A stretch of 64,000 bases of DNA from Albitalea sp966211955 (GCA_966211955.1 CBIHOF010000001.1:372001-436000), one strand, 5' to 3'; positions 48,550 through 58,396 are shown, counted from the stretch's first letter. Program-made: numbers and translations. The notes: generated by a model from the sequence alone, not told the origin.

Positions 48550-49416
48550 GTGTCGAGACTCGCCGTCCTTCCTCAGTACCTTTATCCCAAGCAAGCGCTG
48601 ACGGCGCTCGCGGGCAAGTTCGCTTCCGCACAGGCCGGCTCGCTCACCACGGCCACCATCCGGCGCTTCGTCAAGCGCTATGGCGTGGACATGAGCGAAG
48701 CCGCCAACCCGGACATCACGAGCTACGCGAGCTTCAACGACTTCTTCACGCGGGCACTCAAGCCTGGCGCACGCCCGCTCGCGCAGGCCGACCTCATCTG
48801 CCCGGTCGATGGCGCCATCAGCCAGTTCGGGCCCGTGGATCGGGATCGCATCTTCCAGGCCAAGGGCCACCACTACACCACCACCGCGCTCGTCGGCGGC
48901 GACGGCCGGCTCGCGGCGCAGTTCGAGCACGGCAGCTACGCCACGCTGTACCTGAGCCCGCGGGACTATCACCGCATCCACATGCCTTGCGATGGGCGGT
49001 TGCTGCGCATGATCCACGTGCCGGGCGAGCTGTTCTCGGTGAACCCCGGCACTGCCCTGGGCGTGCCCGGCCTCTTTGCGCGCAATGAGCGGGTCGTGTG
49101 TGTCTTCGAAGGCCCGCGCGGGCCTTTCGTGCTGGTGCTCGTGGGCGCCACCATCGTCGGCAGCATGGCGACGGTGTGGCATGGCGTGGTCACACCGCCG
49201 CGCTCGAATCAGCTGCGCGAGTGGCGGTACCAGGACCAGCAGATCGCCTTGAAGAAGGGCGAGGAAATGGGGCGCTTCCTGCTCGGCTCGACGGTGGTGA
49301 TGCTGTTCCCGAAGAGCGACCTTCAGTTCAATGCGCAGTGGCGACCGGAGAAGCTGATCCGGCTGGGCGAGGTGATGGCGAACTATCCGAGCGTCGGCGG
49401 CACTGCTGGCACTTGA
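48550..49416 (+). CDS. psd: Phosphatidylserine decarboxylase
   Basis: A 288-residue proenzyme that makes phosphatidylethanolamine at the inner membrane. The processing site LLGSTVVMLF is near the C-terminus, with Ser247 becoming the pyruvoyl group. SYASFNDFFTRALKPGARPL, CPVDGAISQFG, LYLSPRDYHRIHMPCDG and VNPGTALGVPGLFARNER are all diagnostic. The GTG at 48550 gives the normal short N-terminus; an ATG at 48445 would add about 35 atypical residues. Confidence 0.93.
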   Translation: MSRLAVLPQYLYPKQALTALAGKFASAQAGSLTTATIRRFVKRYGVDMSEAANPDITSYASFNDFFTRALKPGARPLAQADLICPVDGAISQFGPVDRDRIFQAKGHHYTTTALVGGDGRLAAQFEHGSYATLYLSPRDYHRIHMPCDGRLLRMIHVPGELFSVNPGTALGVPGLFARNERVVCVFEGPRGPFVLVLVGATIVGSMATVWHGVVTPPRSNQLREWRYQDQQIALKKGEEMGRFLLGSTVVMLFPKSDLQFNAQWRPEKLIRLGEVMANYPSVGGTAGT

Positions 49417-49420
49417 TCCG

Positions 49421-49822
49421 TTATCCGGCTTGCAGTTGGACGGGTACGCCGGCGCGTATGGTGTTGTGAACCTCGGCGACTGCATCAGTCTCGCGGATCA
49501 GCCGGTCGACGTCCTCGCGCGACGCCGCTGATTGAACGCTGGCGCGATACCGGATGTTCGTCGCTGCGAGCCCGACGCCCGCGAACTCGGCGCTGGCCTG
49601 CACCTCGACGCTGTCGATCGCCAGCCCCAGGCGCTGCGCCTCGCGAAAGAGATCGTTGCAGTAGCAAGTGGCCAGCGCCAGCATCAGGAATTCGCCGCCA
49701 TTGATCGCGCAGCCGCGGCCCGATGCCTTCACGCCGACGCTCAACGATTGACCAACACCGCCGGTCGTCACTTCGACCTCGTGATGCGCAGCGGAATTCT
49801 TCACGACGGCACTGATGATCAT
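49421..49822 (-). CDS. OsmC family protein
   Basis: A 133-residue OsmC/Ohr-fold protein. GGEFLMLALATCYCNDLFREA carries the first conserved cysteine (Cys53). The second cysteine expected near residue 115-120 is absent (NTIRAGVPVQL there), so thiol peroxidase activity by the usual Cys pair is doubtful. The ATG at 49820-49822 follows GGGAGG by seven bases. It is convergent to psd with only four bases between the stops. Function unclear. Confidence 0.82.
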   Translation of the reverse strand: MIISAVVKNSAAHHEVEVTTGGVGQSLSVGVKASGRGCAINGGEFLMLALATCYCNDLFREAQRLGLAIDSVEVQASAEFAGVGLAATNIRYRASVQSAASREDVDRLIRETDAVAEVHNTIRAGVPVQLQAG

Positions 49823-49959
49823 GGCGGCCTCCCAAGCCCGCGGCGGACGGGGCATGAGCCGTCATTGTCATCCCATGCCGATGCCGACCCGCCACTGAAG
49901 CCCTGCGACTGCCGTCGCTTCGCCTCCTTCTGCGCCCGCTTCTTCAAGGCGTCAATGGC

Positions 49960-51396
49960 TCAGGCGCCCCAGCCACCTCCCAACGCACGAATCAAGCCCA
50001 CCGTGGCCTGGTACTGTGCCGCCTGCACCTGCACGGCCTGCCGCCGGCTGCGCAACTCGCTGCGCTGCGCGTCGAGAAGGTCGAGCTGGCTCACGAGGCC
50101 ATTGCGGTAGCGTGATTCCGACAAGGTGGTTGCCCGCGTGGCCGATGCAATGGCACGGCCTTGCGCGCCGGCCTGGTCGGACAGCAGGCGCAGCGTGGCG
50201 AGTTCGTCCTCAACCTCCTGGAATGCCACCAGCACCCGCTCGCGGTAGCTCGCGACGTTGGCATCGAGTTGCGCACTGGCGGCATCCACCGCCGAGCGGC
50301 GCCGGCCGCCATCGATGATGGGCAGAGAGAGCAGGGCGCTCACCGACCATGCACGCGCCGACCACTTGAACACGTCCGACAGTTCGGGCGATGCGAAGCC
50401 CGCCGCGCCAGTGAGCGACACACTCGGGAACCACGCTGCCTTCGCCGCGCCCACGCGGGCCTGCGCGGCCCGCAGGTCGCTCATCGCGGCGGACACATCG
50501 GGCCGCCGCGCAAGCACGGTACTCGGCACGCCGGCGGGCACCATCGGCAGGGCAGCGTTCCACGCGGTGGGCGCGATGGCGAAGTTCGACGCCGGTGTGC
50601 CGACCAGCACCGCGATCGCATGCTCCAAGGTCGCGCGGCGCGCATCCAGTGCGTAGGCTTCCGACTCAGTGGATGCGAGCTCGGTGCGCACGCGCTGCAC
50701 GTCCAGCTCGGCCACGTCGCCCGCTTCGAAGCGGCGCTGCACGAGGCGCAGCGTGTTGCCGTAGGCGGTGACGGTGTCGCGCACGATGCCGCGCTCCACA
50801 TCCAGTGCACGCAGCGCGAAGTAGCTCTGCGCCACGTCGGCCTGTGCGAGCAGCCGCGCGCTTTGCAGCAGCGCCTCGCGGGAGCGCACGTCGAGCGATG
50901 CGGCCTGGCTCTCTCGCGAGAGGCGACCGAAGACGTCGAGCTCGTAGCTCAGGTTGGCACCGGCGCTCACGAGCGTGCCGGCCTGCGGCCCGGCGCCCGG
51001 CACTGTCTGCCGGACCGCACCACCGCCCAGGCCCACCTGTGGCGATCGATTCGCATCGGTGGCACCCAGCACTGCGCGAGCTTGTGCCAGGCGAGCCGTC
51101 GCCACCTGGATGCTCGTGTTGTCCCGGCCCGCGCGTTCGACCAGGTCCGTGAGCACCGGGTCGGCGAACGCTTGCCACCAAGCCCCACGTTCCTGGGCCT
51201 CGGCAGGCGCGGCCACTGTCCAGCGGCCATCACCTTCCTTGAACTGCGTGGGCGTGGTTGGCAGCCGGCCTTCGTCGATGGTCACCGCCGTGGAGCAGCC
51301 TGCCAGCACGAGGGCCAGCACGAGCGTGGTGAGTGCTCCACCCTTGCCCTTCGCCGTGAGTGCGCCGCCGTGGCGCATTGATGTATTGGTTGTCAT
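49960..51396 (-). CDS. oprC: RND efflux outer-membrane lipoprotein (OprM/NodT family)
   Basis: A 478-residue outer-membrane channel. The lipoprotein signal ends in VLALVLAGCSTAV, and the two outer-membrane factor repeats include ANLSYELDVFGRLSRESQAA and ARRPDVSAAMSDLRAAQARV. It forms the exit duct for the adjacent RND pump. ATG codons at 51414, 51405 and 51396 are in frame; the last gives the cleanest signal peptide, and the first would overlap the pump stop. The order llpE, adaptor, pump, channel equals Burkholderia llpE-bpeEF-oprC, hence the symbol. Confidence 0.86.
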   Translation of the reverse strand: MTTNTSMRHGGALTAKGKGGALTTLVLALVLAGCSTAVTIDEGRLPTTPTQFKEGDGRWTVAAPAEAQERGAWWQAFADPVLTDLVERAGRDNTSIQVATARLAQARAVLGATDANRSPQVGLGGGAVRQTVPGAGPQAGTLVSAGANLSYELDVFGRLSRESQAASLDVRSREALLQSARLLAQADVAQSYFALRALDVERGIVRDTVTAYGNTLRLVQRRFEAGDVAELDVQRVRTELASTESEAYALDARRATLEHAIAVLVGTPASNFAIAPTAWNAALPMVPAGVPSTVLARRPDVSAAMSDLRAAQARVGAAKAAWFPSVSLTGAAGFASPELSDVFKWSARAWSVSALLSLPIIDGGRRRSAVDAASAQLDANVASYRERVLVAFQEVEDELATLRLLSDQAGAQGRAIASATRATTLSESRYRNGLVSQLDLLDAQRSELRSRRQAVQVQAAQYQATVGLIRALGGGWGA

Positions 51397-51406
51397 CACT
51401 GTCATC

Positions 51407-54400
51407 TCATTCATGCTTGGATACCGGCGCGGCAGGCAGCGCTTGCACGCCGCCGCGGCCGGGCACAGGTGCTTGTTGCGAACCCGCGAACGCCTCCACA
51501 TGCGGCACTTCGCCGTGCAGCTTGAGCGGCCGGTTGCCGGTGAGTGCACGCAGCGCCACGTAGAACACCGGCGTGAGGAAGAGGCCGAAAGCCGTCACGC
51601 CGATCATCCCGGCGAATACCGCGATGCCCATGGCCTGGCGCATCTCGGCGCCGGCGCCGGTGGAGAGCACCAGCGGCAGCACACCCATCACGAAGGCGAG
51701 CGAGGTCATGAGGATGGGCCGCAGCCGCAGCCGTGCCGCCTCGACCGCCGCCTGGATCGGCGTGCGTCCGGCAAACTCCAGCTCGCGGGCGAACTCCACG
51801 ATCAGGATCGCGTTCTTCGCCGACAGGCCCACCAGCACCACCAGCCCGATCTGCGTGAAGACGTTGTTGTCGCCATGCGAGAACCACACGCCCGTCATCG
51901 CGGCGAGCAGGCCCATCGGCACGATCAGGATGATCGCGAGCGGCAGCGTGAGGCTTTCGTACAGTGCGGCCAGCACAAGGAACACCAGCAGGATCGCGAG
52001 CGGGAAGACCCACACCGCGGAGTTGCCGGCCAGGATCTCCTGGTAGGTGAGCTCCGTCCATTCGTAGCTGATGCCAGGCGGCAGCGTCTCGGCGGCGATG
52101 CGCTTGACGGCGTCCTGCGCCTGCCCCGACGAATAGCCGGGCGCGGGCCCGCCGTTGATGTCGGCGGAGATGAAGCCGTTGTAGCGCATGGCGCGTTCCG
52201 GGCCGAAGCTCGGCTTGACCGTCATGAGTGCGGCCAGCGGCACCATCTCGCCGGACGACGAGCGCACCTTCAGGATGCCCACGTCTTCAGCCCGTGCACG
52301 GTGTTGCGCATCCGCTTGCACTCGAACCGAGTAGGTGCGGCCGAAGCGGTTGAAGTCGTTCACGTACAGGCTGCCGAGGTAGATCTGCATCGTGTCGAAC
52401 ACGTCGGTCACCGCCACGCCAAGTTGCCGTGCCTTGGTGCGGTCGATGTCCGCGTACAGCTGCGGCACGTTCACCTGCAGGCTCGAGAACAAGCCCGCGA
52501 GCTCAGGCGACTGGTAGGCCTTGGCCATGAACGCCTTGGTGGCCGAGTCCAGTGCCTCGTAGCCGAGCGAGCCGCGGTCTTCCAGCTGCAGCTTGAAGCC
52601 GCCGGTCGTGCCCAGGCCCTGCACCGGCGGGGGCGGGAACATCGCGATGAACGCATCCTGGATGGCACCGAACTGCTGGTTCAGCGCACCCGCGATGGCC
52701 GCGCCATGCAGCTGCGGCGTGCGGCGCTCGTCGAAGGGCTTGAGCGTGACGAACACGATGCCCGAGTTGGAGCTGTTGGTGAAGCCGTTGATCGACAGGC
52801 CGGGGAAGGCGATGGCGCTTTCCACGCCCGGCTGCTTGAGAGCGATCTCGCCCATGCGGCGGATCACGTCTTCCGTGCGGTCCAGCGTGGCGCCGTCGGG
52901 CAGTTGGGCGAAGCCGATGAGGTACTGCTTGTCCTGCGCTGGCACGAAGCCGCCGGGCACCGTCTTGAAGAGCAGGCCGGTGAGCGCTGCCAGCACGAGG
53001 TACATCGCGAACATCGCCGACTTGCGCGTCACCACCCGGCCCACGCCGCCGCTGTAGGCCTGCGAGCCGCGGCCGAACACGCGGTTGAAGCCGCGGAACA
53101 GCCAGCCGAACCAGCGGTCCATGCCGCGGGTCAGCGCGTCCTTGGGCGCGCCGTGGGCCTTGAGCAGCAGGGCCGACAGGGCGGGCGACAGCGTCAGCGA
53201 ATTGACGGCCGAAATGACGGTGGAGATGGCGATCGTCAATGCGAACTGGCGATAGAACTGGCCGGTGAGGCCGCTGATGAAGGCCAGCGGCACGAACACC
53301 GCGATCAGCACCAGCGCGATCGCGATGATCGGGCCGGACACTTCACGCATCGCGCGGTAGGTGGCCTCGCGTGGCGACAAGCCGCTCGCGATGTTGCGCT
53401 CCACGTTCTCCACGACAACGATCGCGTCGTCCACCACGATGCCGATCGCGAGCACCAGGCCGAACAGGCTCAGCGCGTTGATGGAGAAGCCGAAGAGGTG
53501 CATCACCGCGAAGGTGCCGATCACCGACACCGGCACGGCCAGCAGCGGAATGATCGACGCGCGCCAGGTTTGCAGGAAGAGGATGACCACGAGCACGACG
53601 AGCGCCACTGCTTCGAGCAGCGTGTGCACCACTGATTCGATGGAGGCGCGCACGAACTGCGTCGGGTCGTAGACGATGCGGTAGTCCACGCCCTCGGGCA
53701 TGGTCTTCTTCAGCTCCGCCATGGTGGCGCGCACCTGGTTGCTGATCTCGATCGCGTTGGAGCCCGGCGCCTGAAAGATGGGAATGGCGACGGCGGGCTT
53801 GTTGTCCAGCAGCGAGCGCAGCGCGTATTCGGATGCACCGAGCTCGATGCGCGCGATGTCGCGCAGCCGCGTGACGGCGCCGTCGCTGCCGGTCTTCACG
53901 ATGATGTCGCCGAACTCTTCTTCGCTCTGAAGCCGGCCTTGCGCACTGATCGAGAGTTGAAGGTCCACGCCCGGCAAGCCCGGCGACGCGCCCACCACGC
54001 CGGCCGCGGCCTGCACGTTCTGCTCGCGAATCGCCTGCACCACGTCGCCGGCCGAGAGCCCGCGCTGGGCGACCTTCTGCGGGTCCAGCCACACGCGCAT
54101 CGAGTAATCACCAGAGCCGAACAGCAGCACCTGGCCCACGCCCTGGACGCGCGCCAGGCGGTCCTTGACGTTGAGCACCGCATAGTTGCGCAGGTAGGTC
54201 ATGTCATAGCGCTCGTTGGGCGAGAGCAAGTGCACGACCATCGTGAGGTCGGGCGAGCTCTTGACGGTCGTCACGCCCAATCGCCGCACTTCCTCTGGCA
54301 GGCGCGGCTCGGCTTGCGAGATGCGGTTCTGCACGAGCTGCTGCGCCTTGTCCGGGTCGGTGCCCAGCTTGAAGGTGACGGTGAGCGTCATGAGGCCGTC

Positions 54401-54658
54401 GGTGGTGGCCTGGCTGCCCATGTAGAGCATGCCCTCGACGCCGTTCACCGCTTCTTCGAGCGGCGTGGCCACCGTCTCGGCGATGACCTTCGGGTTGGCG
54501 CCCGGGTATTGCGCACGCACGACCACCGAGGGCGGCACGACCTCGGGGTATTCCGAGATCGGCAGGCCGCCCAGCGCGATCAGGCCCGACAGCAGCATGA
54601 GCAGCGAGAGCACGCCCGCGAAGATCGGGCGGTCAATGAAGAACTTGGAAAGGTTCAC
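51407..54658 (-). CDS. bpeF: RND multidrug efflux pump, HAE1 family (MexF/BpeF-like)
   Basis: A 1083-residue inner-membrane pump with the RND layout of 12 helices and two large periplasmic loops. MNLSKFFIDRPIFAGVLSLL is the usual N-terminus, GIVVDDAIVVVENVERNI carries the paired Asp residues of helix 4 that relay protons, and GLSAKNAILIVEFARELE is the helix 10 Lys motif. The start is GTG. It is 28 bases behind the adaptor gene. In Burkholderia this pump type exports chloramphenicol, trimethoprim and fluoroquinolones; the substrates here are inferred from homology only. Confidence 0.92.
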   Translation of the reverse strand: MNLSKFFIDRPIFAGVLSLLMLLSGLIALGGLPISEYPEVVPPSVVVRAQYPGANPKVIAETVATPLEEAVNGVEGMLYMGSQATTDGLMTLTVTFKLGTDPDKAQQLVQNRISQAEPRLPEEVRRLGVTTVKSSPDLTMVVHLLSPNERYDMTYLRNYAVLNVKDRLARVQGVGQVLLFGSGDYSMRVWLDPQKVAQRGLSAGDVVQAIREQNVQAAAGVVGASPGLPGVDLQLSISAQGRLQSEEEFGDIIVKTGSDGAVTRLRDIARIELGASEYALRSLLDNKPAVAIPIFQAPGSNAIEISNQVRATMAELKKTMPEGVDYRIVYDPTQFVRASIESVVHTLLEAVALVVLVVILFLQTWRASIIPLLAVPVSVIGTFAVMHLFGFSINALSLFGLVLAIGIVVDDAIVVVENVERNIASGLSPREATYRAMREVSGPIIAIALVLIAVFVPLAFISGLTGQFYRQFALTIAISTVISAVNSLTLSPALSALLLKAHGAPKDALTRGMDRWFGWLFRGFNRVFGRGSQAYSGGVGRVVTRKSAMFAMYLVLAALTGLLFKTVPGGFVPAQDKQYLIGFAQLPDGATLDRTEDVIRRMGEIALKQPGVESAIAFPGLSINGFTNSSNSGIVFVTLKPFDERRTPQLHGAAIAGALNQQFGAIQDAFIAMFPPPPVQGLGTTGGFKLQLEDRGSLGYEALDSATKAFMAKAYQSPELAGLFSSLQVNVPQLYADIDRTKARQLGVAVTDVFDTMQIYLGSLYVNDFNRFGRTYSVRVQADAQHRARAEDVGILKVRSSSGEMVPLAALMTVKPSFGPERAMRYNGFISADINGGPAPGYSSGQAQDAVKRIAAETLPPGISYEWTELTYQEILAGNSAVWVFPLAILLVFLVLAALYESLTLPLAIILIVPMGLLAAMTGVWFSHGDNNVFTQIGLVVLVGLSAKNAILIVEFARELEFAGRTPIQAAVEAARLRLRPILMTSLAFVMGVLPLVLSTGAGAEMRQAMGIAVFAGMIGVTAFGLFLTPVFYVALRALTGNRPLKLHGEVPHVEAFAGSQQAPVPGRGGVQALPAAPVSKHE

Positions 54659-54686
54659 GTGGAAACTCCGGTCGATGTCGCTGCGA

Positions 54687-55928
54687 TCACGATTGCTTGG
54701 CCGTGGTGGCGCCGCGGACCTCGGCTTTCGAATCCATCGCGACGTTCTCGGGCGCGACGGTCACGCCCGGCCGCACGCGCTGCACGCCATTGACGACGAT
54801 GCGCTCACCCGCCTGCAGGCCTTGCGTGACGACGCGCATGCCGTTGACCGACGCCCCCAGCGTCACCTCGCGGTAGTTGGCCTTGTTGTCCTTGTCCACC
54901 ACCATCACGAAGCGCTTGTTCTGGTCGGTGCCCACTGCGCGCTCGTTCACGAGCAGTGCGGTGGCCGCGGTGGCCTGGCCCATGCGCAAGCGCGCGAACT
55001 GACCGGGCATCAACGCTCCGTCCTTGTTCTCGAACTTGGCGCGCACGCGCACCGTGCCGCTCTTCGCGTCGACCTGGTTGTCCACCAGCTGCAGCTTTCC
55101 TTCGTACGGTGTGTCGGTGCTGCCTGCGGTGCCCAGTTGCACGGGGATTCGCTCGATGTGCGCGCGTGCGCTGGTGCCACCGGGCAGGTCCTTCAAGGCG
55201 CGGGTGATGATCTGCTCGTCGGCATCGAAGCTCGCGTAGATCGGGCTCACCGAGACGAGCGTCGTGAGCACCGGTGCTCCGGGGCCTGCGGCGACGAGGT
55301 TGCCCACCGTCACTTCGACCTTGCCGATGCGCCCGGCGATCGGCGCGCGGATCTGCGTGTAGCCGAGGTTGAGCCTGGCCGACTGAAGCACGGCTTGCGC
55401 CGCGCGCAGGTTGGCTTCGGACTCGCGCAGGCCGTTGGTGCGCTCATCGAGCTCGCGTCGTGCGATGGCTTGTTCTTCCCACAGCCGTTCGGCGCGCGCA
55501 TGGTCGCCCTTGAGCTGCGTGACGCGGGCTTGCGCCGCGACCACCTGCGCCTGCGCACGCTCGACCTCGGCCGCATAGGGCTCGGGGTCGATGGTGACGA
55601 GCAGGTCGCCGACGTTCACGAGTGCGCCTTCGCGGAAGTGCACCGCCTTCACAGTGCCGGCGGCGCGCGAGCGGATGTCCACATGCTCGACCGCCTCCAG
55701 CCGGCCGGAGAATTCTTCCCATGCGGCGACCTGGCTTTGTGCCACGGTGGCCACTGACACCGGCACGGCTTGCGGCGCTGCCTGCGCCTGCGTGGCCTGT
55801 GCGGTGGCGCCTTGCAGCGAGAAGATGGCCGCGGGAATCGCGGCGACGGCGGTGAGCAGCGTGCCCACCGTCCAGACGCGCTTCCAGGTGCGCGGTTTGC
55901 GGGATGTGGTTTGTTGTTGGTCGTTCAT
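54687..55928 (-). CDS. bpeE: RND efflux periplasmic adaptor (MexE/BpeE-like)
   Basis: A 413-residue membrane-fusion protein with an N-terminal anchor (VGTLLTAVAAIPAAIFSL), a lipoyl-like half (EEFSGRLEAVEHVDIRSRAA), a coiled-coil hairpin (QAQVVAAQARVTQLKGDHAR) and barrel region (LNLGYTQIRAPIAGRIGKVE). It links pump and outer-membrane channel. The ATG overlaps the llpE stop (ATGA). No lipobox cysteine is seen, so it is probably held by the uncleaved helix. Confidence 0.9.
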   Translation of the reverse strand: MNDQQQTTSRKPRTWKRVWTVGTLLTAVAAIPAAIFSLQGATAQATQAQAAPQAVPVSVATVAQSQVAAWEEFSGRLEAVEHVDIRSRAAGTVKAVHFREGALVNVGDLLVTIDPEPYAAEVERAQAQVVAAQARVTQLKGDHARAERLWEEQAIARRELDERTNGLRESEANLRAAQAVLQSARLNLGYTQIRAPIAGRIGKVEVTVGNLVAAGPGAPVLTTLVSVSPIYASFDADEQIITRALKDLPGGTSARAHIERIPVQLGTAGSTDTPYEGKLQLVDNQVDAKSGTVRVRAKFENKDGALMPGQFARLRMGQATAATALLVNERAVGTDQNKRFVMVVDKDNKANYREVTLGASVNGMRVVTQGLQAGERIVVNGVQRVRPGVTVAPENVAMDSKAEVRGATTAKQS

Positions 55929-56869
55929 GGTGTGGTCCTCCTGTTCGGGTTGGCTGGTTCACGGCTCGCATCGTCGCGAGGCTTGCGCGCCTCGTCGATG
56001 ACGCCGCGGGTCATGTCGTTCGTCGTTGTCGGGTCTCGGGGCGCCGGTGGCGCACCCGGCGACTGCAGGAAGCGTCGGATCGGTGCATGCACCGCCCGCG
56101 TCCATTCGGCGTCGCAGGCCGATGTCTCCATGTAGGGCCCGGGGAAGCCGGTGGGTGGCGTCAGCACCAGTTCCTGCACTGCGATGCCGTCTTGCCGCAA
56201 GCGCTGTGCATAGGCCTCGGCCTCGTCGCGCATCGGGTCGTCCTTCGAGGTGACGAGCAACGTGGGCGGCAGGCTCGCGAGCCGCACGGCCGAGCCGGGC
56301 GTGGCATAGGGGTGCAACGCATCGCTGGCGCGAGGCAGGTAGCTGCGCCAGCCGTCGGCAAAGCGGCAACCCACGGGCCCGGCGTGCACGCCACGCATCG
56401 ACGCTGTGGCCACGCACACGTCGAGCATGGGCGAGAAGAGCAACTGGCCGGCAATGTCGGGGCCGCCGCGGTCGCGCGCCATCAGCGCCGCGGCCGCAGC
56501 CAGGTTGCCGCCGGCTTCTTCGCCCGCGATGAACACTCGCGCCGCATTGCCCGCATAGGCGCGGCGATGCTTGTGCATGTGCATGAGCGCAGCGAACGCT
56601 GCTTCTGGTGCCTGTGGAAACGGGTGCTCCGGCGCGAGCGGGTAACGCAACGACAGCACCGTGGCGCCCGCTTCGAGCAGCAATCGCACAACGCATGGTG
56701 TGCCCACCGTTGGTGCACTCACGAAAGCGCCCGCGTGAAGATGCAACACCAGTGCCGCCGGCTCGACCTTGTGATCGCGATCCGGGGCCCGATATAGCGC
56801 GGCGTCATGCACCGCGTCTGCGGCGGCGATGCGCACCGGCTGGGGCGTGAACGTGGCGGGCGATGGCAT
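55925..56869 (-). CDS. llpE: LlpE-like alpha/beta hydrolase-fold protein with degenerate catalytic triad
   Basis: A protein of about 314 residues related to hormone-sensitive-lipase-type esterases (YPLAPEHPFPQAPEAAFAAL, SKDDPMRDEAEAYAQRL). The nucleophile elbow GDSAGG is replaced by GEEAGG, with Glu118 where Ser should be, and the catalytic His of the HGF segment is replaced by Thr (PPTGFPG). Only the Asp remains. It should therefore not act as a serine esterase. In Burkholderia llpE is the first gene of the bpeEF/ceoAB operons and is called lipase-like. The ATG at 56869 is chosen; a TTG at 56938 is also in frame. Confidence 0.82.
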   Translation of the reverse strand: MPSPATFTPQPVRIAAADAVHDAALYRAPDRDHKVEPAALVLHLHAGAFVSAPTVGTPCVVRLLLEAGATVLSLRYPLAPEHPFPQAPEAAFAALMHMHKHRRAYAGNAARVFIAGEEAGGNLAAAAALMARDRGGPDIAGQLLFSPMLDVCVATASMRGVHAGPVGCRFADGWRSYLPRASDALHPYATPGSAVRLASLPPTLLVTSKDDPMRDEAEAYAQRLRQDGIAVQELVLTPPTGFPGPYMETSACDAEWTRAVHAPIRRFLQSPGAPPAPRDPTTTNDMTRGVIDEARKPRDDASREPANPNRRTTP

Positions 56870-56957
56870 GACGATGGGCGACAGGGGTCGTGGTTGAAGC
56901 GATGCCGCAAAGATAGGGACGTGCAGCTTCGCAACCAATAGCCCTGGCGCTCATGGA

Positions 56958-56981
56958 TCATTTCAGGCGCGAGAACAATGA
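56958..56981. promoter_or_regulatory. Candidate LysR-binding site between llpE and the LysR gene
   Basis: TCATT and AATGA form an inverted repeat with a 14-base spacer in the intergenic region of the divergent pair, about 90 bases upstream of llpE and 73 bases upstream of the LysR start. It contains the T-N11-A pattern of LysR regulators. The assignment rests on position and symmetry only. Confidence 0.4.
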
Positions 56982-57053
56982 CGGCTTCGTGTTGCGCCAA
57001 CATCGCGTCTGACAACGAAGTAAGTCAAAAAGCATTTCTGGGAGTACGCATTC

Positions 57054-58055
57054 ATGGACAAGCTCACGGCCATGCAGGCCTTCGTTCGCGTCGTCGAAGC
57101 CGGCACCTTCACCAAGGCGGCCGACACGCTCGGCATGCCCAAGCCCACCGTCACGCGGCTCGTGCAGTCGCTCGAGCAGCAGCTCGAGACGCTGCTGCTC
57201 AATCGCACCACGCGGCGTGTCACGGTCACCGCTGACGGCGCGGCCTATTACGACCGCGCGGTGCGGCTGCTCGCCGACATCCACGAGCTCGAGTCGAGCA
57301 TGACGAAGGCGAAGGTGTCGCCGAAGGGCCGCTTGCGCATCGATGTGGGGACGTCCGTGGGCACCTTGCTGCTGATTCCGGCGCTGCCCGACTTCCAGGC
57401 GCGCTACCCCGACATCCAGATCGACCTCGGCGTGAGCGACCGGCCGGTGGACTTGATCGGCGAGAACGTCGATTGCGTGCTGCGCGGCGGCGACCTCACC
57501 GACCAGTCGCTGGTGGCGCGGCGCATCGGCGAGTTCCACCTGATCATGTGTGCGTCGCCGGCCTACATCAAGCGCCGCGGCATGCCCACGCACCCGACCG
57601 ATCTCGAGGACGAGCGGCATGCGGTGGTCAACTACTTCTCGCACCGCACCGGCCGCGTGTACCCGATGAACTTCAGCCGTGAGGGCGAGACCATCGAGGT
57701 GATGGGCCGGCATGCGCTGTCGGTGAATGATTCGAGCGCGAGCCTCGCCGCCGGGCTTGCGGGCCTGGGCATCGTGCGCACGGCCACCTTCATGGCCGCG
57801 CCGCACCTGGCCACTGGCGCATTGCAGCCGGTGCTGCTCGACTGGTGCGCCGACACCATCCCCATCCACGTCGTGTACCCACCCAACAAGCACCTGAGCA
57901 GCAAGCTGCGCGTCTTCGTGGACTGGGTGGCCGAGCTGTTCGCGCGCAGCGACCTCATCGCGCGCAAGTGCAGCCTGCCGAAGCCGGCGGAAGACGCGCC
58001 GGCCGTGAAGGCGACCAAGTCGCGCGTGGTGGATGCGCCGGCCGTGAGTGCTTGA
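57054..58055 (+). CDS. LysR family regulator of the efflux operon (BpeT/CeoR-like)
   Basis: A 333-residue LysR regulator. The HTH (MQAFVRVVEAGTFTKAADTL, then GMPKPTVTRLVQSLEQQL) is followed by the effector domain. It is divergent from the llpE-RND operon, matching bpeT and ceoR, which activate these pumps in Burkholderia. GGGAG lies nine bases before the ATG. The C-terminal 30 residues are Ala/Lys-rich and outside the usual fold. The regulator-target link is inferred from layout. Confidence 0.87.
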   Translation: MDKLTAMQAFVRVVEAGTFTKAADTLGMPKPTVTRLVQSLEQQLETLLLNRTTRRVTVTADGAAYYDRAVRLLADIHELESSMTKAKVSPKGRLRIDVGTSVGTLLLIPALPDFQARYPDIQIDLGVSDRPVDLIGENVDCVLRGGDLTDQSLVARRIGEFHLIMCASPAYIKRRGMPTHPTDLEDERHAVVNYFSHRTGRVYPMNFSREGETIEVMGRHALSVNDSSASLAAGLAGLGIVRTATFMAAPHLATGALQPVLLDWCADTIPIHVVYPPNKHLSSKLRVFVDWVAELFARSDLIARKCSLPKPAEDAPAVKATKSRVVDAPAVSA

Positions 58056-58396
58056 TGGCCGTCGCGCGAGGGTCACGTGATGTTGCTGGCAGCCGGCCAA
58101 GAGCAACCTACGGGCTGTAGGTATTCCGGGCTGAACGCGCTTGACCACGTCGTTCGGGTGGGCTCCTGAGTGCGCTTCCGCACAGAAGTCGAGGTCTGTT
58201 TGCGCGCAGACTGTCCAAGTCGGGCTGGCCGGGGCACCGGACCGACAACTGACCCCTCGCACGAGGCATGGCGACCTGCATCTCACCGCGAGCCGGCTTC
58301 ACCCCCCACCCGATCACGCTGCGAGCGGCCGACGAGATGCTCAGCTTGGTCGACCGGGCCCACCGCTACCTCCACTCCTAGTTGGCCCAAACCACC
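58056..58396 (+). other. Intergenic region before sdhB with one possible small ORF
   Basis: No known gene is seen. A 37-codon frame at 58268-58381 has a fair ribosome site (ACGAGG) and reads FTPHPITLRAADEMLSLVDR near its end; it stops 15 bases before sdhB. It may be a small protein or the 3' remnant of a lost upstream gene. It does not resemble the end of SdhA, the normal neighbour of sdhB. CCTAC/GTAGG near 58110 is a weak hairpin. Confidence 0.25.

Noticed and set aside
50954..53635. Long plus-strand open frame opposite the RND pump
   Set aside because: Antisense shadow of a gene with strong family motifs; composition is His/Asp/Gln-rich without any domain.
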